DNA from: Malaciobacter pacificus
GTDB lineage: Bacteria > Campylobacterota > Campylobacteria > Campylobacterales > Arcobacteraceae
Direction of reading: 5' to 3'
DNA length: 64,000 nucleotides
Assembly (NCBI RefSeq): GCF_004214795.1
Contig: NZ_CP035928.1
Location: 248,001-312,000 of the forward strand
Shown here: positions 45,316 to 57,053 of the stretch, piece after piece
Layout: each line of letters opens with the position of its first letter
How positions within the stretch are numbered: the first letter of the stretch is position 1
Program-made: the position numbers and the translations under genes
Notes under the pieces: generated by a model
Seen by the model: only the letters and a program-made list of their open reading frames with translations
What the model was told of the DNA's origin: nothing
Database searches by the model: none

Positions 45316-45675
45316 ATGAAAAGTATAAACTTACAAAGAACGGAATCACTTCTTATGGAGTTGATTCCCGAAGCACTTTCAAATCTATCAGATAGCAGAA
45401 TTAATTCACTACCTATTACAGCAGTTAATTGTAAAAATGGTAAGTATGATGCGATTGTTTATTTTGATGGAAGTGATTTTGAACAAAAAGAAATTCCAGG
45501 TGTAATTTCTGCACTTCAAAAAGCAAATGGAAGAATTAAATCTCATGTATTAGCAAGTACTGGTTGGTATAAGTGTCCTAATTTTAAATTTCAAAATGAT
45601 ACTTCTTTAGAAAAATCAATGAATATAGAAGCATTATTTGCACAAATAGAAAAAACAAAAAAAGAAGAAGAGTAA
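45316..45675 (+). CDS. rbfA: Ribosome-binding factor A
   Basis: RbfA helps mature the 30S subunit by binding its 16S rRNA. The 119-residue protein is basic, with an alpha-beta KH-like core ([18 protein letters not shown]) and the family ending [18 protein letters not shown]. It lies two bases after infB and shares its last base with the rimP start. Confidence 0.9.
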   Translation: MKSINLQRTESLLMELIPEALSNLSDSRINSLPITAVNCKNGKYDAIVYFDGSDFEQKEIPGVISALQKANGRIKSHVLASTGWYKCPNFKFQNDTSLEKSMNIEALFAQIEKTKKEEE

Positions 45676-46103
45676 TGAATTTAGAAGAATCAATTAAATT
45701 AGCAGTTGAATCACTAGGTGCTCAACTTTATGATATTGTAAATACAAAAGAACATGACAAAAACATTTATAGAGTTTATGTTACAAGTCCTGAGGGAATT
45801 AACTTAGATAAATGTGCTGAAATTTCAAGAATGATTTCTCCTATTTTAGATGTAAATGAACCAATGAGTGGAGAGTATACTTTAGAAGTAAGTTCACCAG
45901 GAATTGAAAGAAAGTTAAGAAAAACTGAACATTTTAAAGCATCAATTGGAGAAAAGGTTAAAGTAAAAGATATTGCAACTGAAATTTACAAAGGTGAACT
46001 TTTAAGTGCAGATGATGAAAAAATAATAATTAAAACTGAATTTGGAGAAGAAGAGGTTTCTTATAGCTCAATCTTATCAGCATCAACTTATTTTGAATGG
46101 TAA
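45675..46103 (+). CDS. rimP: Ribosome maturation factor RimP
   Basis: RimP assists 30S subunit assembly. The 142-residue sequence has the family signatures [21 protein letters not shown] and [15 protein letters not shown]. It is a little shorter than in E. coli but complete. It ends the operon, with a weak hairpin at 46101-46120. Confidence 0.93.
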   Translation: MNLEESIKLAVESLGAQLYDIVNTKEHDKNIYRVYVTSPEGINLDKCAEISRMISPILDVNEPMSGEYTLEVSSPGIERKLRKTEHFKASIGEKVKVKDIATEIYKGELLSADDEKIIIKTEFGEEEVSYSSILSASTYFEW

Positions 46104-46120
46104 TTAGAATTTTCTAATTA
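46101..46120 (+). terminator. Weak terminator hairpin after rimP
   Basis: TAATTAGAA (46101-46109) and TTCTAATTA (46112-46120) pair around two bases. The stem is AT-only and the following T-run is short, so this is uncertain. Confidence 0.35.
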
Positions 46121-46197
46121 CTATTTTAACTACTAATTTACTCTTATTTCAATATACTTCTTTTTATATATTAAAACTTTTTTACGGAATTTAACAA

Positions 46198-47205
46198 ATG
46201 AAAATTAATGATCAATTTTTTATGAAATTAGCTATTGATGAAGCTTGGAAATATCAATTTTTAACTTATCCTAATCCTGCTGTTGGATGTGTAGTAGTTA
46301 AAGGTGATAGTGAAATACTATCAATTGAAGCTCATAAAGAAGCGGGTATGCCTCATGCTGAAGTAAATGCATTAAAAGAAGCATATTTAAAGTATCATCC
46401 AAATGATTTATTAAAGATGAAAAAAACTTCCCATGAAATACATGATTATTTAATTAAAAATCATAATGGTTTTTTTAATGATTGCAAAATATATGTAACA
46501 TTAGAACCATGTAATCATGAGGGAAAAACACCAGCTTGTGCAAATTTACTTAAAGAGTTAAAACCAAAAAAAGTAATCATTGCACATGAGGATATGAATA
46601 ATATTGCAAGAGGTGGGGCAGAAACTCTCAAAGGTGAAAATATTGATGTGAACATTGGTTGTATGAAAAAAGAGGCCTATGAGCTTTTATATCCATTTCT
46701 AAAATGGAATAGTGGAACATTTATTTTTTATAAAATGGCACAAACGTTAAATGGTTGTATTGATGGTGCAATTTCAGCAAACCAAGCAAAAGCATATGTG
46801 CATACATTAAGAGACAAAATAGATTTACTTTTAATAGGTGGGAATACAGTGAGAACTGATAAACCAACACTTGATGCAAGATTTATTGCAGGACGTGCTC
46901 CTAATGTAATGATTTATAGTAAAAACAAAGTATTTGATAGTAATATCCCACTATTTAAAATACCAAATAGAAAAGTTATAGTTAGTGATGATTTATTTAA
47001 ACTACTTGATTATAAGTTTGTTATGGTTGAAGGAACTTATAATTTATTAGATACTTTAAAAGATAGACTAGATTATATTTTACTAATAGTAAATCCAAAA
47101 ATTAGAAAAGGCGTAAATGCTTTAAATGATTTGGATATTAATTTTGAGATAGTTCATGAGAACTATATAGGGGAAGAAAAACTCTTATTTTTAAAAAGAA
47201 AGTAA
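46198..47205 (+). CDS. ribD: Bifunctional riboflavin deaminase/reductase
   Basis: RibD deaminates and then reduces the pyrimidine intermediate in riboflavin synthesis. The N-terminal zinc deaminase domain carries HAEVNAL and, further on, EPCNHEGKTPAC; the C-terminal reductase domain starts near 175 (FIFYKMAQTLNGCIDG) with LLIGGNTVRTDKPTLDAR. The 335-residue length is usual, with a slight insertion around YHPNDLLKMKKTSHEIHDYL in the deaminase half. No FMN riboswitch is visible upstream. Confidence 0.92.
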   Translation: MKINDQFFMKLAIDEAWKYQFLTYPNPAVGCVVVKGDSEILSIEAHKEAGMPHAEVNALKEAYLKYHPNDLLKMKKTSHEIHDYLIKNHNGFFNDCKIYVTLEPCNHEGKTPACANLLKELKPKKVIIAHEDMNNIARGGAETLKGENIDVNIGCMKKEAYELLYPFLKWNSGTFIFYKMAQTLNGCIDGAISANQAKAYVHTLRDKIDLLLIGGNTVRTDKPTLDARFIAGRAPNVMIYSKNKVFDSNIPLFKIPNRKVIVSDDLFKLLDYKFVMVEGTYNLLDTLKDRLDYILLIVNPKIRKGVNALNDLDINFEIVHENYIGEEKLLFLKRK

Positions 47206-47224
47206 AAAGCTTTCGCTTTTTACT
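47201..47224. terminator. Bidirectional terminator shared by ribD and efp
   Basis: AGTAAAAAGC (47201-47210) and GCTTTTTACT (47215-47224) form a perfect 10-bp stem with a TTTC loop (GAAA on the minus strand). It contains both stop codons of the convergent genes. Confidence 0.7.
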
Positions 47225-47783
47225 TAACTTTCTCGATGTATTCACCAGTTCTTGTATCACACTTGATTACATCACCTTCCACAATATGGAAAGGAATTTG
47301 TACAACTGCACCTGATTCTAAAGTAGCTGGTTTTTTACCACCTTGAGAATCACCTTTAAAGTTAGGTGGAGTTTCTACAATTTTTAATTCAACTGTCATT
47401 GGTGGCTCAACTGTAATTGCATTACCATTGAAGAACATCATATCAACATTCATTCCATCAATAATCCAATCAGCAGCTTCACCAACTTGGTCATAAGTTA
47501 AACCAATTTGCTCATATGTTTCAGTGTTCATGAATTGTAACATTTCACCATCATCATATAAGTATTGCATTTGACTTTGTTGTAAGTCTGGAGTAGTACA
47601 TTTATCACCTGCATGGAAAGTTTTTTCAATAACTTTACCATTTAAAAATGATTTGATTTTACATCTAACAAATGCTGCACCTTTACCAGGTTTTACGTGT
47701 TGGTATTCTGTAATTTTATATGGAACACCATCAAGTTCAATTTTAAGACCTTTTTTTAATTCACTCATACCAATATTTGCCAT
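47220..47783 (-). CDS. efp: Elongation factor P
   Basis: EF-P relieves ribosome stalling at polyproline runs. The 187-residue protein has the tip loop [13 protein letters not shown], with Lys34 as the site that is modified in many bacteria. The three-domain beta fold and length are standard. No modification gene is in the window. Confidence 0.97.
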   Translation of the reverse strand: MANIGMSELKKGLKIELDGVPYKITEYQHVKPGKGAAFVRCKIKSFLNGKVIEKTFHAGDKCTTPDLQQSQMQYLYDDGEMLQFMNTETYEQIGLTYDQVGEAADWIIDGMNVDMMFFNGNAITVEPPMTVELKIVETPPNFKGDSQGGKKPATLESGAVVQIPFHIVEGDVIKCDTRTGEYIEKVK

Positions 47784-47794
47784 TAGTATTCTCC

Positions 47795-49375
47795 TTAAAT
47801 TTCTGCATAAGCAACTGATTTAGCTGCTTGGATATTTTCAAGTTCTTTGATAACATTTGAACTTGCTTTTTCATCAATTAAAATAACTGCTAAAGCACCA
47901 TCTTTTTGTCTCGATAATCTAAAGTCTGCAATATTGATGTTAGAGTTTGCTAAAGTTTTACCAACTTCACCAATAACACCTGGAACATCTTCATTTCTCA
48001 TGATTAACATTTTACCTTGTGGTTCAATGTCTAATGCAAATCCATTAAGCTCTACGATTCTTTGAACATCATCATTAAATACAGTTCCTGAAATTGTTTG
48101 TACACCTTTTGATGTAGTAAATTTAATAGAAACTTTATTTTGATATCCACTATGATTTGAGAATTTAGATGTAGTAATTTCTATACCTTTTTCCTCAGCT
48201 ATAAAATTAGCATTTACATAATTAATATCCTCAGTTGATACTGCAAGTGCACCAACTGTTGCAAATGTTTCTAATGATTCTAAATATTCAGCAATTTCAC
48301 CTTCAGCTGCAATGTTTATAGATCTAATTTCAGTTTTATCACTTTGAGCTATTAAGAATGCCATTTTTTGTGTTAACTCAATGTATGGTTTTACAAATGA
48401 AGGAATTTTACTCTCATCAATTGGTAAATTTAATGCATTTGGATATGCAATTCCTCTTGCTGATTCAATAGCATTATTTGCTGCTTGAACAGAGATTTCT
48501 CTTTGAGATTCTTTTGTATTTGCACCTAAGTGTGCAGTTACAGTTACATTTGGTAAATCTAATAATGGGTGATCAGTAGCAGGCTCTTTTTTGAATACAT
48601 CAATACCAGCCATAGCAATTTTTCCTGACTTTAAGTTGTTTACTAATGCATCTTCATTATATAAACCACCTCTAGCACAGTTAATTAATACTACACCATC
48701 TTTCATTTTAGCAATTTCTTCTTCACCAATCATATCGATTGTCTCTTTATTTTTTGGTGTGTGAATAGTAATAATATCACAATCTAAAATGTCTTCGAAG
48801 TTTGTTGTATATTTAATACCTAAATCAGTTGCTTTTGTTGAAGGAATATATGGGTCGTATGTAATTACGTCCATTTCAAATGATTTAGCTCTTAATGCAA
48901 CTCTATGTCCAATGTTACCAAAACCAATAACACCTAATTTTTTACCATAAAGTTCTCTACCATACCAATCTTCTCTTTTCCAAATTCTTTGGTCTTTTAA
49001 TTGACCATGAGCATAAGGAAATTTTCTCATACAAGATAACATGTGAGTCATAGTTAATTCAACTGCTGCAATAGTATTAGCAGTTGGTACATTCATCGCA
49101 ATGATACCTCTTTTTGAACAACCTTCCATATCAACATTATCATAACCAACACCGGCTCTGATAATTGCTTTTAAGTTAGTTGCTGCATTTAAGAATTTTT
49201 CATCCACATCTGTTGAAGATCTTGTAATTGCAACGTCAGCATCTTTGATAACATCTAAAAGTGCTACTTTATCAATGTCTGCTGCATAAACATAATTTAC
49301 ATCTTCTGTATTTTGCAGGATTTCTAATCCTGCATCATGAATGTGGTCACAAACTACAATTGTATGTTTACTCAT
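47795..49375 (-). CDS. serA: D-3-phosphoglycerate dehydrogenase
   Basis: SerA makes phosphohydroxypyruvate with NAD in serine synthesis. The 526-residue form has an N-terminal substrate/NAD core ([11 protein letters not shown]; the nucleotide loop VIGFGNIG near 153; catalytic Arg in NCARGGL, Glu in [12 protein letters not shown], His in [10 protein letters not shown]), then a middle ASB domain and a C-terminal ACT domain (about 454-526, [14 protein letters not shown]), the long type that can bind serine. It lies between rpsA and efp. Confidence 0.95.
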   Translation of the reverse strand: MSKHTIVVCDHIHDAGLEILQNTEDVNYVYAADIDKVALLDVIKDADVAITRSSTDVDEKFLNAATNLKAIIRAGVGYDNVDMEGCSKRGIIAMNVPTANTIAAVELTMTHMLSCMRKFPYAHGQLKDQRIWKREDWYGRELYGKKLGVIGFGNIGHRVALRAKSFEMDVITYDPYIPSTKATDLGIKYTTNFEDILDCDIITIHTPKNKETIDMIGEEEIAKMKDGVVLINCARGGLYNEDALVNNLKSGKIAMAGIDVFKKEPATDHPLLDLPNVTVTAHLGANTKESQREISVQAANNAIESARGIAYPNALNLPIDESKIPSFVKPYIELTQKMAFLIAQSDKTEIRSINIAAEGEIAEYLESLETFATVGALAVSTEDINYVNANFIAEEKGIEITTSKFSNHSGYQNKVSIKFTTSKGVQTISGTVFNDDVQRIVELNGFALDIEPQGKMLIMRNEDVPGVIGEVGKTLANSNINIADFRLSRQKDGALAVILIDEKASSNVIKELENIQAAKSVAYAEI

Positions 49376-49390
49376 TTAAATAAGTCCTAT

Positions 49391-51043
49391 TTATTTGATT
49401 TGATCTTTTAATAAATCACCTAAAGTCATAGATGAGTCATCATTAACAGATTTTAATACTTCTCTTTCTTGTTGTTGCTCTAATCTTTTAACAGATAATC
49501 TAACTCTATTTCTTTTAGTATCAATATTTACAACAACAGCTTCAATTTCATCACCATTATTAATTTCTTCAACATTTAATGGACCAAAATCTTCATTTCT
49601 AATTAAACCATCTAAGTTGTTCTCTAGTTTAATAAATACTCCGAAGTCTTTTTTATCTTTTACGTTTCCTTTTACGATATCACCTAATTTGTGAGTATCT
49701 TGGAATCTTTGTGCTGGAGAATCTGCAATTTCTTTAATTGATAATGAAATATTCTCTTTTTCTCTATCAATTTTGATGATTTTAACTTCTACATCATCAC
49801 CTTTTTTGAAGATTGATTTACATTTTGTATTTGGCTCCCATGAAGCTTCTTCATTATGTAATAAACCATCAACATCTCCAATAGTAACAAATGCACCAAA
49901 ATCAGTTAATGTAGCAATTTTTCCTTTTACAACATCACCAACATTAAACTCTTTTGTGAATTTTGCAAATGGTTTTTCTTGTAAGTTCTTTAACGATACT
50001 CTTAATCTTTTTTTATTTACATCTAATTCAATAACTTCAACGTTAATTTCTTCACCTAAAGTTAATAACTCTTTTGGATTTTTAACGTTTTTATTCCATG
50101 AAATTTCAGAAATATGTAATAAACCTTCAATGTCATTTCCTAAATCAACAAATGCACCATAAGATTCAAAGTTAGAAACAGTAACAGTAATTGTATCACC
50201 AACTTCTAATTCGTCTTTAATCTCTTCCCATGGATTTGCAAGTGCTGCTTTAATAGATAATGATAAGTGTTGTTTTGCTTTATCGTAAGATAATACAACA
50301 ACAGTAACTTCATCACCTTCATTGTAGTAGTTAGCTGGATTAACTGGACCTTTGTATGAGATTTCATTGTAGTTTACTAAACCATCAATTCCACCTAAAT
50401 CTACAAACATACCATAAGAAGTAATTTTTTTGATTGTTCCGTTTACTGCTTCACCACTTTCCATGATTTCAGCAACTTTGTTATCTTTAACAGCTTTAGC
50501 TTCTTCAATTAATTTTTTTCTAGAAACAATAATTGAATTTTGTGCTTTGTTAACTTTTAAAACTTTTGCTTTAACAGTTTTACCTACAGCACCTTGAGCT
50601 TTTAAGAAAGATTGAGCCATTGGCATGAAGTATTCACAACCTTCTTCATCTTCAATGATAAATCCACCTCTGTTTTTAACAGAAACAACTTTACCTTCGA
50701 TTGTTACATCTTCTACATCTTCACCATATTTTTCAACAAATGCATCAAACTTAGCTTTTTGTAAAACTTTTTTATGAGAGATATTTGGTCTTTCACCTCT
50801 GTTACCCATTAACATAACTGGAATTGAATCACCAACGTTATATTTAACTTCACCACCAATTGTGATCTCACTTGGGTTTAATTGACCTTCAATTTTTTGA
50901 CCAACATCAACTAGTACTCTATCATTAGTAATTTCAACAATTACACCATCAACTACAGAATTATTTTCAGCATTCTCAAAAGACTCATTAAGCATTTGCT
51001 CAAAATCAAAGTCTTCACCTAAATCTATATCATCGATACCCAT
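49391..51043 (-). CDS. rpsA: 30S ribosomal protein S1
   Basis: S1 binds mRNA on the 30S subunit. The 550-residue protein carries six S1 domains in a row (about 28-93, 110-175, 197-264, 280-350, 368-437, 455-520), with repeated YGMFVDLGGIDGLVN-, GAFVDLGNDIEGLLHISE- and FGAFVTIGDVDGLL-like cores. The acidic N-terminus binds the 30S in E. coli. It lies 15 bp upstream of serA and 69 bp downstream of ispH. Confidence 0.96.
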   Translation of the reverse strand: MGIDDIDLGEDFDFEQMLNESFENAENNSVVDGVIVEITNDRVLVDVGQKIEGQLNPSEITIGGEVKYNVGDSIPVMLMGNRGERPNISHKKVLQKAKFDAFVEKYGEDVEDVTIEGKVVSVKNRGGFIIEDEEGCEYFMPMAQSFLKAQGAVGKTVKAKVLKVNKAQNSIIVSRKKLIEEAKAVKDNKVAEIMESGEAVNGTIKKITSYGMFVDLGGIDGLVNYNEISYKGPVNPANYYNEGDEVTVVVLSYDKAKQHLSLSIKAALANPWEEIKDELEVGDTITVTVSNFESYGAFVDLGNDIEGLLHISEISWNKNVKNPKELLTLGEEINVEVIELDVNKKRLRVSLKNLQEKPFAKFTKEFNVGDVVKGKIATLTDFGAFVTIGDVDGLLHNEEASWEPNTKCKSIFKKGDDVEVKIIKIDREKENISLSIKEIADSPAQRFQDTHKLGDIVKGNVKDKKDFGVFIKLENNLDGLIRNEDFGPLNVEEINNGDEIEAVVVNIDTKRNRVRLSVKRLEQQQEREVLKSVNDDSSMTLGDLLKDQIK

Positions 51044-51112
51044 TTTATTCCTTCATATTTACCATTTTTATTAAATGGGACGATTATACATTAAATTGCC
51101 TTAAAAAGTTGC

Positions 51113-51949
51113 TTAGTTAATTAATTCTATTTTATTCACAACCTGTTGAATTATCCAATCTGGCGTTGAAGCGCCTGCTGTTACACCACATAAAGTTTTA
51201 TTTTTAAACCAAGATTCTTCTATTTCTGATTCATTTTCAATTAAATATGAGTCATCGCAACTCTCTTTACAAATTGCATGGAGTTGCTTAGTATTTGAAG
51301 AGTTTTTACCTCCAATAACTACCATAACATCAACTTCTTTTGAAATTTCTCTTGCAGCATCTTGATTTTCAAAAGTTGCATCACAAATTGTATTAAATAC
51401 TCTAACCTCTTTATTTTTTAAAATTAATGCATTTACAATTTCTAGATATTTCTCTTTTTTCTTTGTTGTTTGTGCAACAGTTGCAATTTTATTGTTTTTA
51501 AATTCTAAATTTTCTAATTCACTTGGTTCCATTATTATATGAACATCTTGAGCATCTTCAGCATAAGAAGCAACTCCTTTAACTTCTGGATGATGCTCAT
51601 CTCCAAAAATTAAAATAGAATAATTTTCTTTTGACATTTTCTTTACTATTTGCTGAGGAGTAGTAACAAATGGGCAAGTTGCATTTATAACTTTTGCTTT
51701 TTGTTTTCGTAAGTTTTTTAAATCATTTTTAGGAATACCATGTGTTCTTATAATGATTGTATCATTATCTTTAACATCCTCTAATCCATTATATAATCCA
51801 ACGTTAAAATCATTTTTTAATCTATTGATTTCATCTTGGTTATGAATTAGTGGCCCCATAGTTGAAGAGTTTTTGTAATCTTCAGCAATTTTAATTGCTC
51901 TTTTTACTCCAAAACAAAAACCATAATTAGCTGCTAATTTTACTTTCAC
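51113..51949 (-). CDS. ispH: 4-hydroxy-3-methylbut-2-enyl diphosphate reductase
   Basis: IspH is the last enzyme of the MEP pathway and carries an iron-sulfur cluster on three Cys: Cys12 in NYGFCFGVKRAI, one in NATCPFVTTPQ and one in NTICDATFENQ. The EHHPEVKG and TTKKK segments fit. At 278 residues it is the short form, without a fused S1 domain; the S1 gene follows directly as a separate gene. Confidence 0.95.
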   Translation of the reverse strand: MKVKLAANYGFCFGVKRAIKIAEDYKNSSTMGPLIHNQDEINRLKNDFNVGLYNGLEDVKDNDTIIIRTHGIPKNDLKNLRKQKAKVINATCPFVTTPQQIVKKMSKENYSILIFGDEHHPEVKGVASYAEDAQDVHIIMEPSELENLEFKNNKIATVAQTTKKKEKYLEIVNALILKNKEVRVFNTICDATFENQDAAREISKEVDVMVVIGGKNSSNTKQLHAICKESCDDSYLIENESEIEESWFKNKTLCGVTAGASTPDWIIQQVVNKIELIN

Positions 51950-51960
51950 AATAATTATCC

Positions 51961-53241
51961 TTATTTATATAAAGAGTCTAATATCTCTTTAAAATTAGGA
52001 AATGATGTTAATATACAATCAACATCTTCTATTTCCATATCACTATTTAAACCTGCAATTGCAAAACTCATAGCAATTCTGTGATCACCATGTGAATCAA
52101 TAGTAGCTTTTGAAATTGTACCACCTGTGATTTCATATCCATCTTCAAATTCAGTAAATTCTACACCACATTTTTCTAGATTGTTTACAACTGATTTGAT
52201 TCTATCAGATTCTTTTACTCTTAATTCACTGGCATTTTTAACAATTGATTTTCCATTTGCTAAACTCATTGCAATAGAAAGAGCAGGTAGTTCATCAATT
52301 AACCAAGAGATGTTTTCACTAACTTCTACACCATTTAGTTCATTGTTTATTACTTCAATATCACCAATTGGCTCATAAATATTCTCTTTTTCAATAAAGT
52401 TTACTATTGCACCCATTCTTTTTAATACTTGATATGCTTCAATTCTAGTTGGGTTTAAAGTTACATTTTTAATTACAACTCTTGCACCTTTTGTAATGGC
52501 AGCAGCTACTGCAAAGAAAAATCCAGAACTTGGATCTGTTGGAACAGTTATATTTAAAGGTTTTAAATGACCTGTTAAAGGGTGAATATTTATAAATCCT
52601 TCCTCATCATTTTCTAATTTTGCTCCCATACCTTTTAACATTCGTTCTGTATGGTCTCTTGTTAATTCATTCTCTTTATATTTAGAAACTCCAGTTGCTC
52701 TAAGTGCTGCAAGAATCATAGCTGATTTAACTTGTGCTGAATCAACAGGTGAGTGATATGTAAATGGCTTTAACTCTTTTACACCTCTAATAAATAGGGG
52801 AGCTTTATTTCCATTTTCTCTTCCATCAATATTTGCTCCAATACTTCTTAATGGATCTGCAACTCTTTTCATTGGTCTTGCATGAAGGTATTTATCACCT
52901 GTTAGTGTAAATGCACCATCAACTGAAGCTAATAAACCACAAAATAGTCTCATAGCAGTTCCAGAGTTTCCACAATCAAGCACATTAGATGGCTCTGTTA
53001 GTTTATCAGTGGGAGTTATTTCAACACTACTTCCATCTCTTTTAACTTTTGCTCCAAGTTGCTCTACAATACTTAGAGTATTTAAAGTATCTTCTGCTGT
53101 TAAAAAGTTTTTAACATATGAAGTTTGGTTTGAAAAAAGTGAAAACATAGCACATCTATGTGAGATTGATTTATCACTTGCAATATTGTCAATTTCAATG
53201 TTAAATGGTTTATCTAACTTTTTAATACTAAACTTTTCCAC
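51961..53241 (-). CDS. aroA: 3-phosphoshikimate 1-carboxyvinyltransferase
   Basis: AroA joins PEP and shikimate-3-phosphate in aromatic amino acid synthesis. The 426-residue enzyme shows [61 protein letters not shown] and [13 protein letters not shown], all family signatures. It is 15 bp after pheT and 11 bp before ispH. Confidence 0.96.
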   Translation of the reverse strand: MEKFSIKKLDKPFNIEIDNIASDKSISHRCAMFSLFSNQTSYVKNFLTAEDTLNTLSIVEQLGAKVKRDGSSVEITPTDKLTEPSNVLDCGNSGTAMRLFCGLLASVDGAFTLTGDKYLHARPMKRVADPLRSIGANIDGRENGNKAPLFIRGVKELKPFTYHSPVDSAQVKSAMILAALRATGVSKYKENELTRDHTERMLKGMGAKLENDEEGFINIHPLTGHLKPLNITVPTDPSSGFFFAVAAAITKGARVVIKNVTLNPTRIEAYQVLKRMGAIVNFIEKENIYEPIGDIEVINNELNGVEVSENISWLIDELPALSIAMSLANGKSIVKNASELRVKESDRIKSVVNNLEKCGVEFTEFEDGYEITGGTISKATIDSHGDHRIAMSFAIAGLNSDMEIEDVDCILTSFPNFKEILDSLYK

Positions 53242-53256
53242 TTTTTTCCTTTTAAT

Positions 53257-55581
53257 TTATTGTCTTAATCCAATAGATAATTTTTTATCTAAGGCATCTA
53301 AAATAGAATTCATTGATGTTAAAATATCTTCTTCTTCCATAGTTTTTTCATCATCTTGTAAAACAAATCTAATTGTTAAACTCTCATTTTCACCAAGTTT
53401 TTCATCACTATAAATATCAATTAAATTAAATTGTTTAATTCTTTTATCGTTTAATGAATTGATAACATCTTTAATTTTTTTGTATTCTAAATCTTTTGGA
53501 GCAATAATACTTAAGTCTTTTTTTGATGCTTGGAATTTAGAATAAGATTGAGTTTTTACTAAATCATTTTTTAATGCATCAAAATCAAGTTCAGCAATAA
53601 ATGTATCACCTAAATCATAATCTTCACAAACACTAGGGTGTAATTTTGAAATATATCCAATTTCTTTCCCCTCTATTATTACTTTTGCACTTTGATAAGG
53701 GTGCACAAAATCATTTTGAATATTCTCTAAAGTTTCTAAATCAAACTTTCCAACTGTATTTAAAATCTTTTTAGCAAATGAGAAGAAATCAATATTTTCA
53801 GGTTTCCCAGAATTTGAAACATCTTCTTGTGCTATTGCACCTGTTTGAATAAATGAAATCTTTTTTGATTCATTTCTATTTTCATCAAATACTGTTCCTA
53901 TTTCAAAAAATGCAGTTGATCTTGCTCCATTTTTGAAATTGTTTGAACAAGCTTCCACTAAATTTAATAAAATTGTACTTCTAAACGTATTCAACTCTTT
54001 TACGATAGGGTTTAAAATATCAAGATTGTCTTTAACTGTTTTAAATCCATATTTTTCTAAGTTCTCTTTTGAACTAAATACATAAGTAAGCGTTTCATAA
54101 AACCCATTTTCAATAGCTTTTGCTCTTAATCTATTTTTCTTTACTAAATCTAAAGAAGTTTTATTTACTCTATTTACTTCATCAATAGCAAGAGGCTTTG
54201 CAATAATATTATCAATACCGATTATTCTTACTATCTCTTCTGTAACATCAGCAATATTTTTGATGTCATGTCTAAACTGAGGTATCTTAACTACAAGAAT
54301 ATTATCACCTGTATCTTTAACCTCAAATTGAAGTGATGTTAAAATTCTTTCAATTTCTGTTTTTTCAATATTTTGACCAATAATTGAATTGATTTTATTA
54401 ACATTAACATCTAAAGCAATTTTCTCTTCCTCTTCAACAAAAGATTCACTACCTTTATAAATTAAAGCTCCATTATCTGATACTATTGAAGTAAAGTAAT
54501 TAATACCATACTCAATATCAGGCTCACTTCCTCTAGAAGTTCTATAATAGATATCACCAGTTTTAATTTTAGTTTCAAAAACTTTTTTCGATACTAACTC
54601 TGGATTAACGTAAGATGCTTCAATTATAAAATTAGTCTCATTTGCTTCAATTTTATTGTGCTCTATTCCTATTTTACTTAAGTGTTCTGTGCCATAAGTA
54701 TTATCAAAACCTTGAGTATCTTTTTTTACATGAATAATACTAAGGTCACCTTTTTTAATGGCTTTTTCTTTTGGATAAGCATTTAAAATTACACCAGTAC
54801 AGTGAGTAACATATGATAAGATATTAGCTATGTCATTTGAGTCTTGATATTTATCAATTATACCTACTCTGATTTTTTGTAATACACTAAGTTTAAACTC
54901 TGAAAAATCAATAGCTTTAAAAACTAGTGAAGTATCAATTTTATTTTCACATTCTACTTCTAATACTTGACCAATACCAAAATCATTAAAGTTAGAGTGG
55001 TTTTCAAATTCATTTAATGGGATATTATAAAAAGCACTTAATTCTCTAGCAACTCCAGCAATACTTAAACAATCACCTCTATTTGCTGTTAACTCAATCT
55101 CAATAATTTCATCATTTAATAATGGATATTCACAAAGTTCTTTACCAATAATTAATTCACCTATAGAATCATCAAGTTCTAAAATACCATCATTTAATTT
55201 TGCCATACCAATTTCAGTTGATGAACAAATCATTCCATTTGATTCAACACCTCTTAGTTTAGCTTTTTTGATTTTAAATCCACCACCTAAATTACAACCA
55301 TTAATTGCAACTGGTACATATTGACCCGCATCTACATTTTTCGCACCACAAACAATTTGTACCTGTTCTGTTCCAATGTCAACTTGACAAATATTTAATT
55401 TATCAGCATCAGGGTGTTTTTCTTTTTCTAATACTTTTCCAAGTACAACTTTTGAAGGGATTGAGATTTTTTCTAAACTGTCAACTTCTAGTCCAATTGA
55501 ATTAAGTGCTTTACAAATATCTTCAGTAGATATTTTTGAAATATCAATAAACTCTTGTAACCAATTTCTTGTAACTATCAT
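53257..55581 (-). CDS. pheT: Phenylalanine--tRNA ligase beta subunit
   Basis: With PheS this charges tRNA-Phe. The 774-residue subunit has an N-terminal tRNA-binding EMAP-like domain ([20 protein letters not shown]), a B3/B4 editing region, a B5 domain, a catalytic-like core and a C-terminal ferredoxin-fold anticodon-binding domain (about 680-774). It overlaps pheS by four bases, so the pair is coupled. Confidence 0.96.
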   Translation of the reverse strand: MIVTRNWLQEFIDISKISTEDICKALNSIGLEVDSLEKISIPSKVVLGKVLEKEKHPDADKLNICQVDIGTEQVQIVCGAKNVDAGQYVPVAINGCNLGGGFKIKKAKLRGVESNGMICSSTEIGMAKLNDGILELDDSIGELIIGKELCEYPLLNDEIIEIELTANRGDCLSIAGVARELSAFYNIPLNEFENHSNFNDFGIGQVLEVECENKIDTSLVFKAIDFSEFKLSVLQKIRVGIIDKYQDSNDIANILSYVTHCTGVILNAYPKEKAIKKGDLSIIHVKKDTQGFDNTYGTEHLSKIGIEHNKIEANETNFIIEASYVNPELVSKKVFETKIKTGDIYYRTSRGSEPDIEYGINYFTSIVSDNGALIYKGSESFVEEEEKIALDVNVNKINSIIGQNIEKTEIERILTSLQFEVKDTGDNILVVKIPQFRHDIKNIADVTEEIVRIIGIDNIIAKPLAIDEVNRVNKTSLDLVKKNRLRAKAIENGFYETLTYVFSSKENLEKYGFKTVKDNLDILNPIVKELNTFRSTILLNLVEACSNNFKNGARSTAFFEIGTVFDENRNESKKISFIQTGAIAQEDVSNSGKPENIDFFSFAKKILNTVGKFDLETLENIQNDFVHPYQSAKVIIEGKEIGYISKLHPSVCEDYDLGDTFIAELDFDALKNDLVKTQSYSKFQASKKDLSIIAPKDLEYKKIKDVINSLNDKRIKQFNLIDIYSDEKLGENESLTIRFVLQDDEKTMEEEDILTSMNSILDALDKKLSIGLRQ

Positions 55582-56570
55582 TTAAACTGTCCTATTAATC
55601 TTGTATCACTTTCAAATAATGATCTTAAATCACCAATATTGTGAATTAACATAGCAAATCTTTCAACTCCTAATCCAAATGCATAACCAGATTTATTTTC
55701 ATATCCAACTGCTTTAAATACATTTTCATCAACAACCCCACAACCAAGAACCTCAAGCCATCCTGTTTGTGAACAAACTCTACATCCATCACCTTTACAA
55801 AATACACATGAGATATCAACTTCAGCTGAAGGTTCAGTAAATGGGAAGAACGATGGTCTAAATCTAACATCAACATCACCAAACATATGATGTAGAAATT
55901 CCACTAACACATGTTTTAAATTTGCAAATGAAATTTTATCTGCTTCATCAACTACTAATGCTTCAATTTGATGGAACATTGGAGTGTGTGTAATATCAAA
56001 ATCTCTTCTAAATACAGTTCCTGGAGCAATCATTCTAATTGGTGTTGATTGATTTAACATAGTTCTAATTTGTACTGGAGAAGTATGAGTTCTAAGTAGT
56101 GTATAATCTTTATTGTAGAACGTATCTTGCATATCTCTTGCAGGGTGATATTTAGGTAAGTTTAATGCTTCAAAGTTATGGAAATCATCTTCAACTAATG
56201 GACCTTCTTCAACTGCAAAGTTTAAATTCTGAAAATAAGTAATAATTCTATCCATTGTTTCAACTACAGGGTGAGTTGCACCACATGATAATTCATTATT
56301 AAATTTTGTAACATCAATTTTTTCTGATGCAAGTTTTTGATTTAAAGCCTCTTTTTCTAAAATTATTTTTTTTGCTTCAATTGCTTCATTAACTTGTGCT
56401 TTCTGTTTATTCAAATTTTCTGCAAAAGCTTTTTTTTCTTCAGCTGGAACACTTTTCATTTTAGCAAACTCAGAAGTTATAACACCTTTTTTACCTAGTG
56501 TTTCAATTCTTAAGTTTTCTAACTCTTCAAGTGATGCTGCATTGTTGATTTTTTCAATCCAAATAGTCAC
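55578..56570 (-). CDS. pheS: Phenylalanine--tRNA ligase alpha subunit
   Basis: The catalytic subunit has 330 residues. An N-terminal coiled coil (about 1-85) leads to the class II core, with motif 2 in [19 protein letters not shown] and motif 3 in [21 protein letters not shown] likely Cys-rich site, [12 protein letters not shown], is in the last third. First gene of the minus-strand run through pheT and aroA. Confidence 0.97.
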   Translation of the reverse strand: MTIWIEKINNAASLEELENLRIETLGKKGVITSEFAKMKSVPAEEKKAFAENLNKQKAQVNEAIEAKKIILEKEALNQKLASEKIDVTKFNNELSCGATHPVVETMDRIITYFQNLNFAVEEGPLVEDDFHNFEALNLPKYHPARDMQDTFYNKDYTLLRTHTSPVQIRTMLNQSTPIRMIAPGTVFRRDFDITHTPMFHQIEALVVDEADKISFANLKHVLVEFLHHMFGDVDVRFRPSFFPFTEPSAEVDISCVFCKGDGCRVCSQTGWLEVLGCGVVDENVFKAVGYENKSGYAFGLGVERFAMLIHNIGDLRSLFESDTRLIGQFK

Positions 56571-56655
56571 TTCTTTTCCCCTAAATTTCTATGTTTTAAT
56601 ATCATCATATTTATAATTTATGGCGATTATACTTAAAGATTTATTAGAGTTTGGT

Positions 56656-56661
56656 TATAAT
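56656..56661 (+). promoter_or_regulatory. Likely -10 box for the HIT gene
   Basis: TATAAT lies 29 bp before the ATG at 56691, which has AAGGAAAAAAG just before it. The box is the only clear promoter element in the spacer on this strand. Confidence 0.45.
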
Positions 56662-56690
56662 GTTTTTTATATCAATTTCAAGGAAAAAAG

Positions 56691-57026
56691 ATGTGCATTT
56701 TTTGTAAGATTGTAGCAGGTGAAATACCAAGCAATAAAGTTTTAGAAGATGAGAATTTCTTATGTTTTCATGACATAAATCCAACTAGAAAAATTCATGT
56801 ATTAATTATTCCAAAAAAACATTATGAATCTTTTGATGTTGTAGATCCATCAATTATGTCAGGACTTACTGAATTTACGCAAAAAGTTGCTAAAGAATTA
56901 AATGTAAGTGAAAGTGGATACAGATTAATTACAAATATTGGGAGTGATGGTGGACAAGAAGTACCACATTTACATTTTCATTTAATAGGTGGTGAACCTG
57001 TGGGTAGGTTAGTTAGAGAAAAATAA
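56691..57026 (+). CDS. HIT-family nucleotide hydrolase/transferase (HinT-like)
   Basis: This 111-residue protein has the HIT triad as HLHFHLIGG near 98-106, an N-terminal CIFCKIVAGEIPS and the strand VLIIPKKHYESF. HinT-like enzymes split adenosine phosphoramidates. It is monocistronic with a terminator at 57025-57049. Confidence 0.93.
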   Translation: MCIFCKIVAGEIPSNKVLEDENFLCFHDINPTRKIHVLIIPKKHYESFDVVDPSIMSGLTEFTQKVAKELNVSESGYRLITNIGSDGGQEVPHLHFHLIGGEPVGRLVREK

Positions 57027-57049
57027 GAGAAGCTATTCTCTTGTTTTTT
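57025..57049 (+). terminator. Terminator after the HIT gene
   Basis: AAGAGAA (57025-57031) and TTCTCTT (57036-57042) form a stem around GCTA, followed by T6 at 57044-57049. Confidence 0.7.
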
Positions 57050-57053
57050 CTTT

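Noticed and set aside
46104-46197. FMN riboswitch before ribD
   Set aside because: The spacer is under 100 bp, AT-rich, and none of the conserved RFN helix sequences are present.
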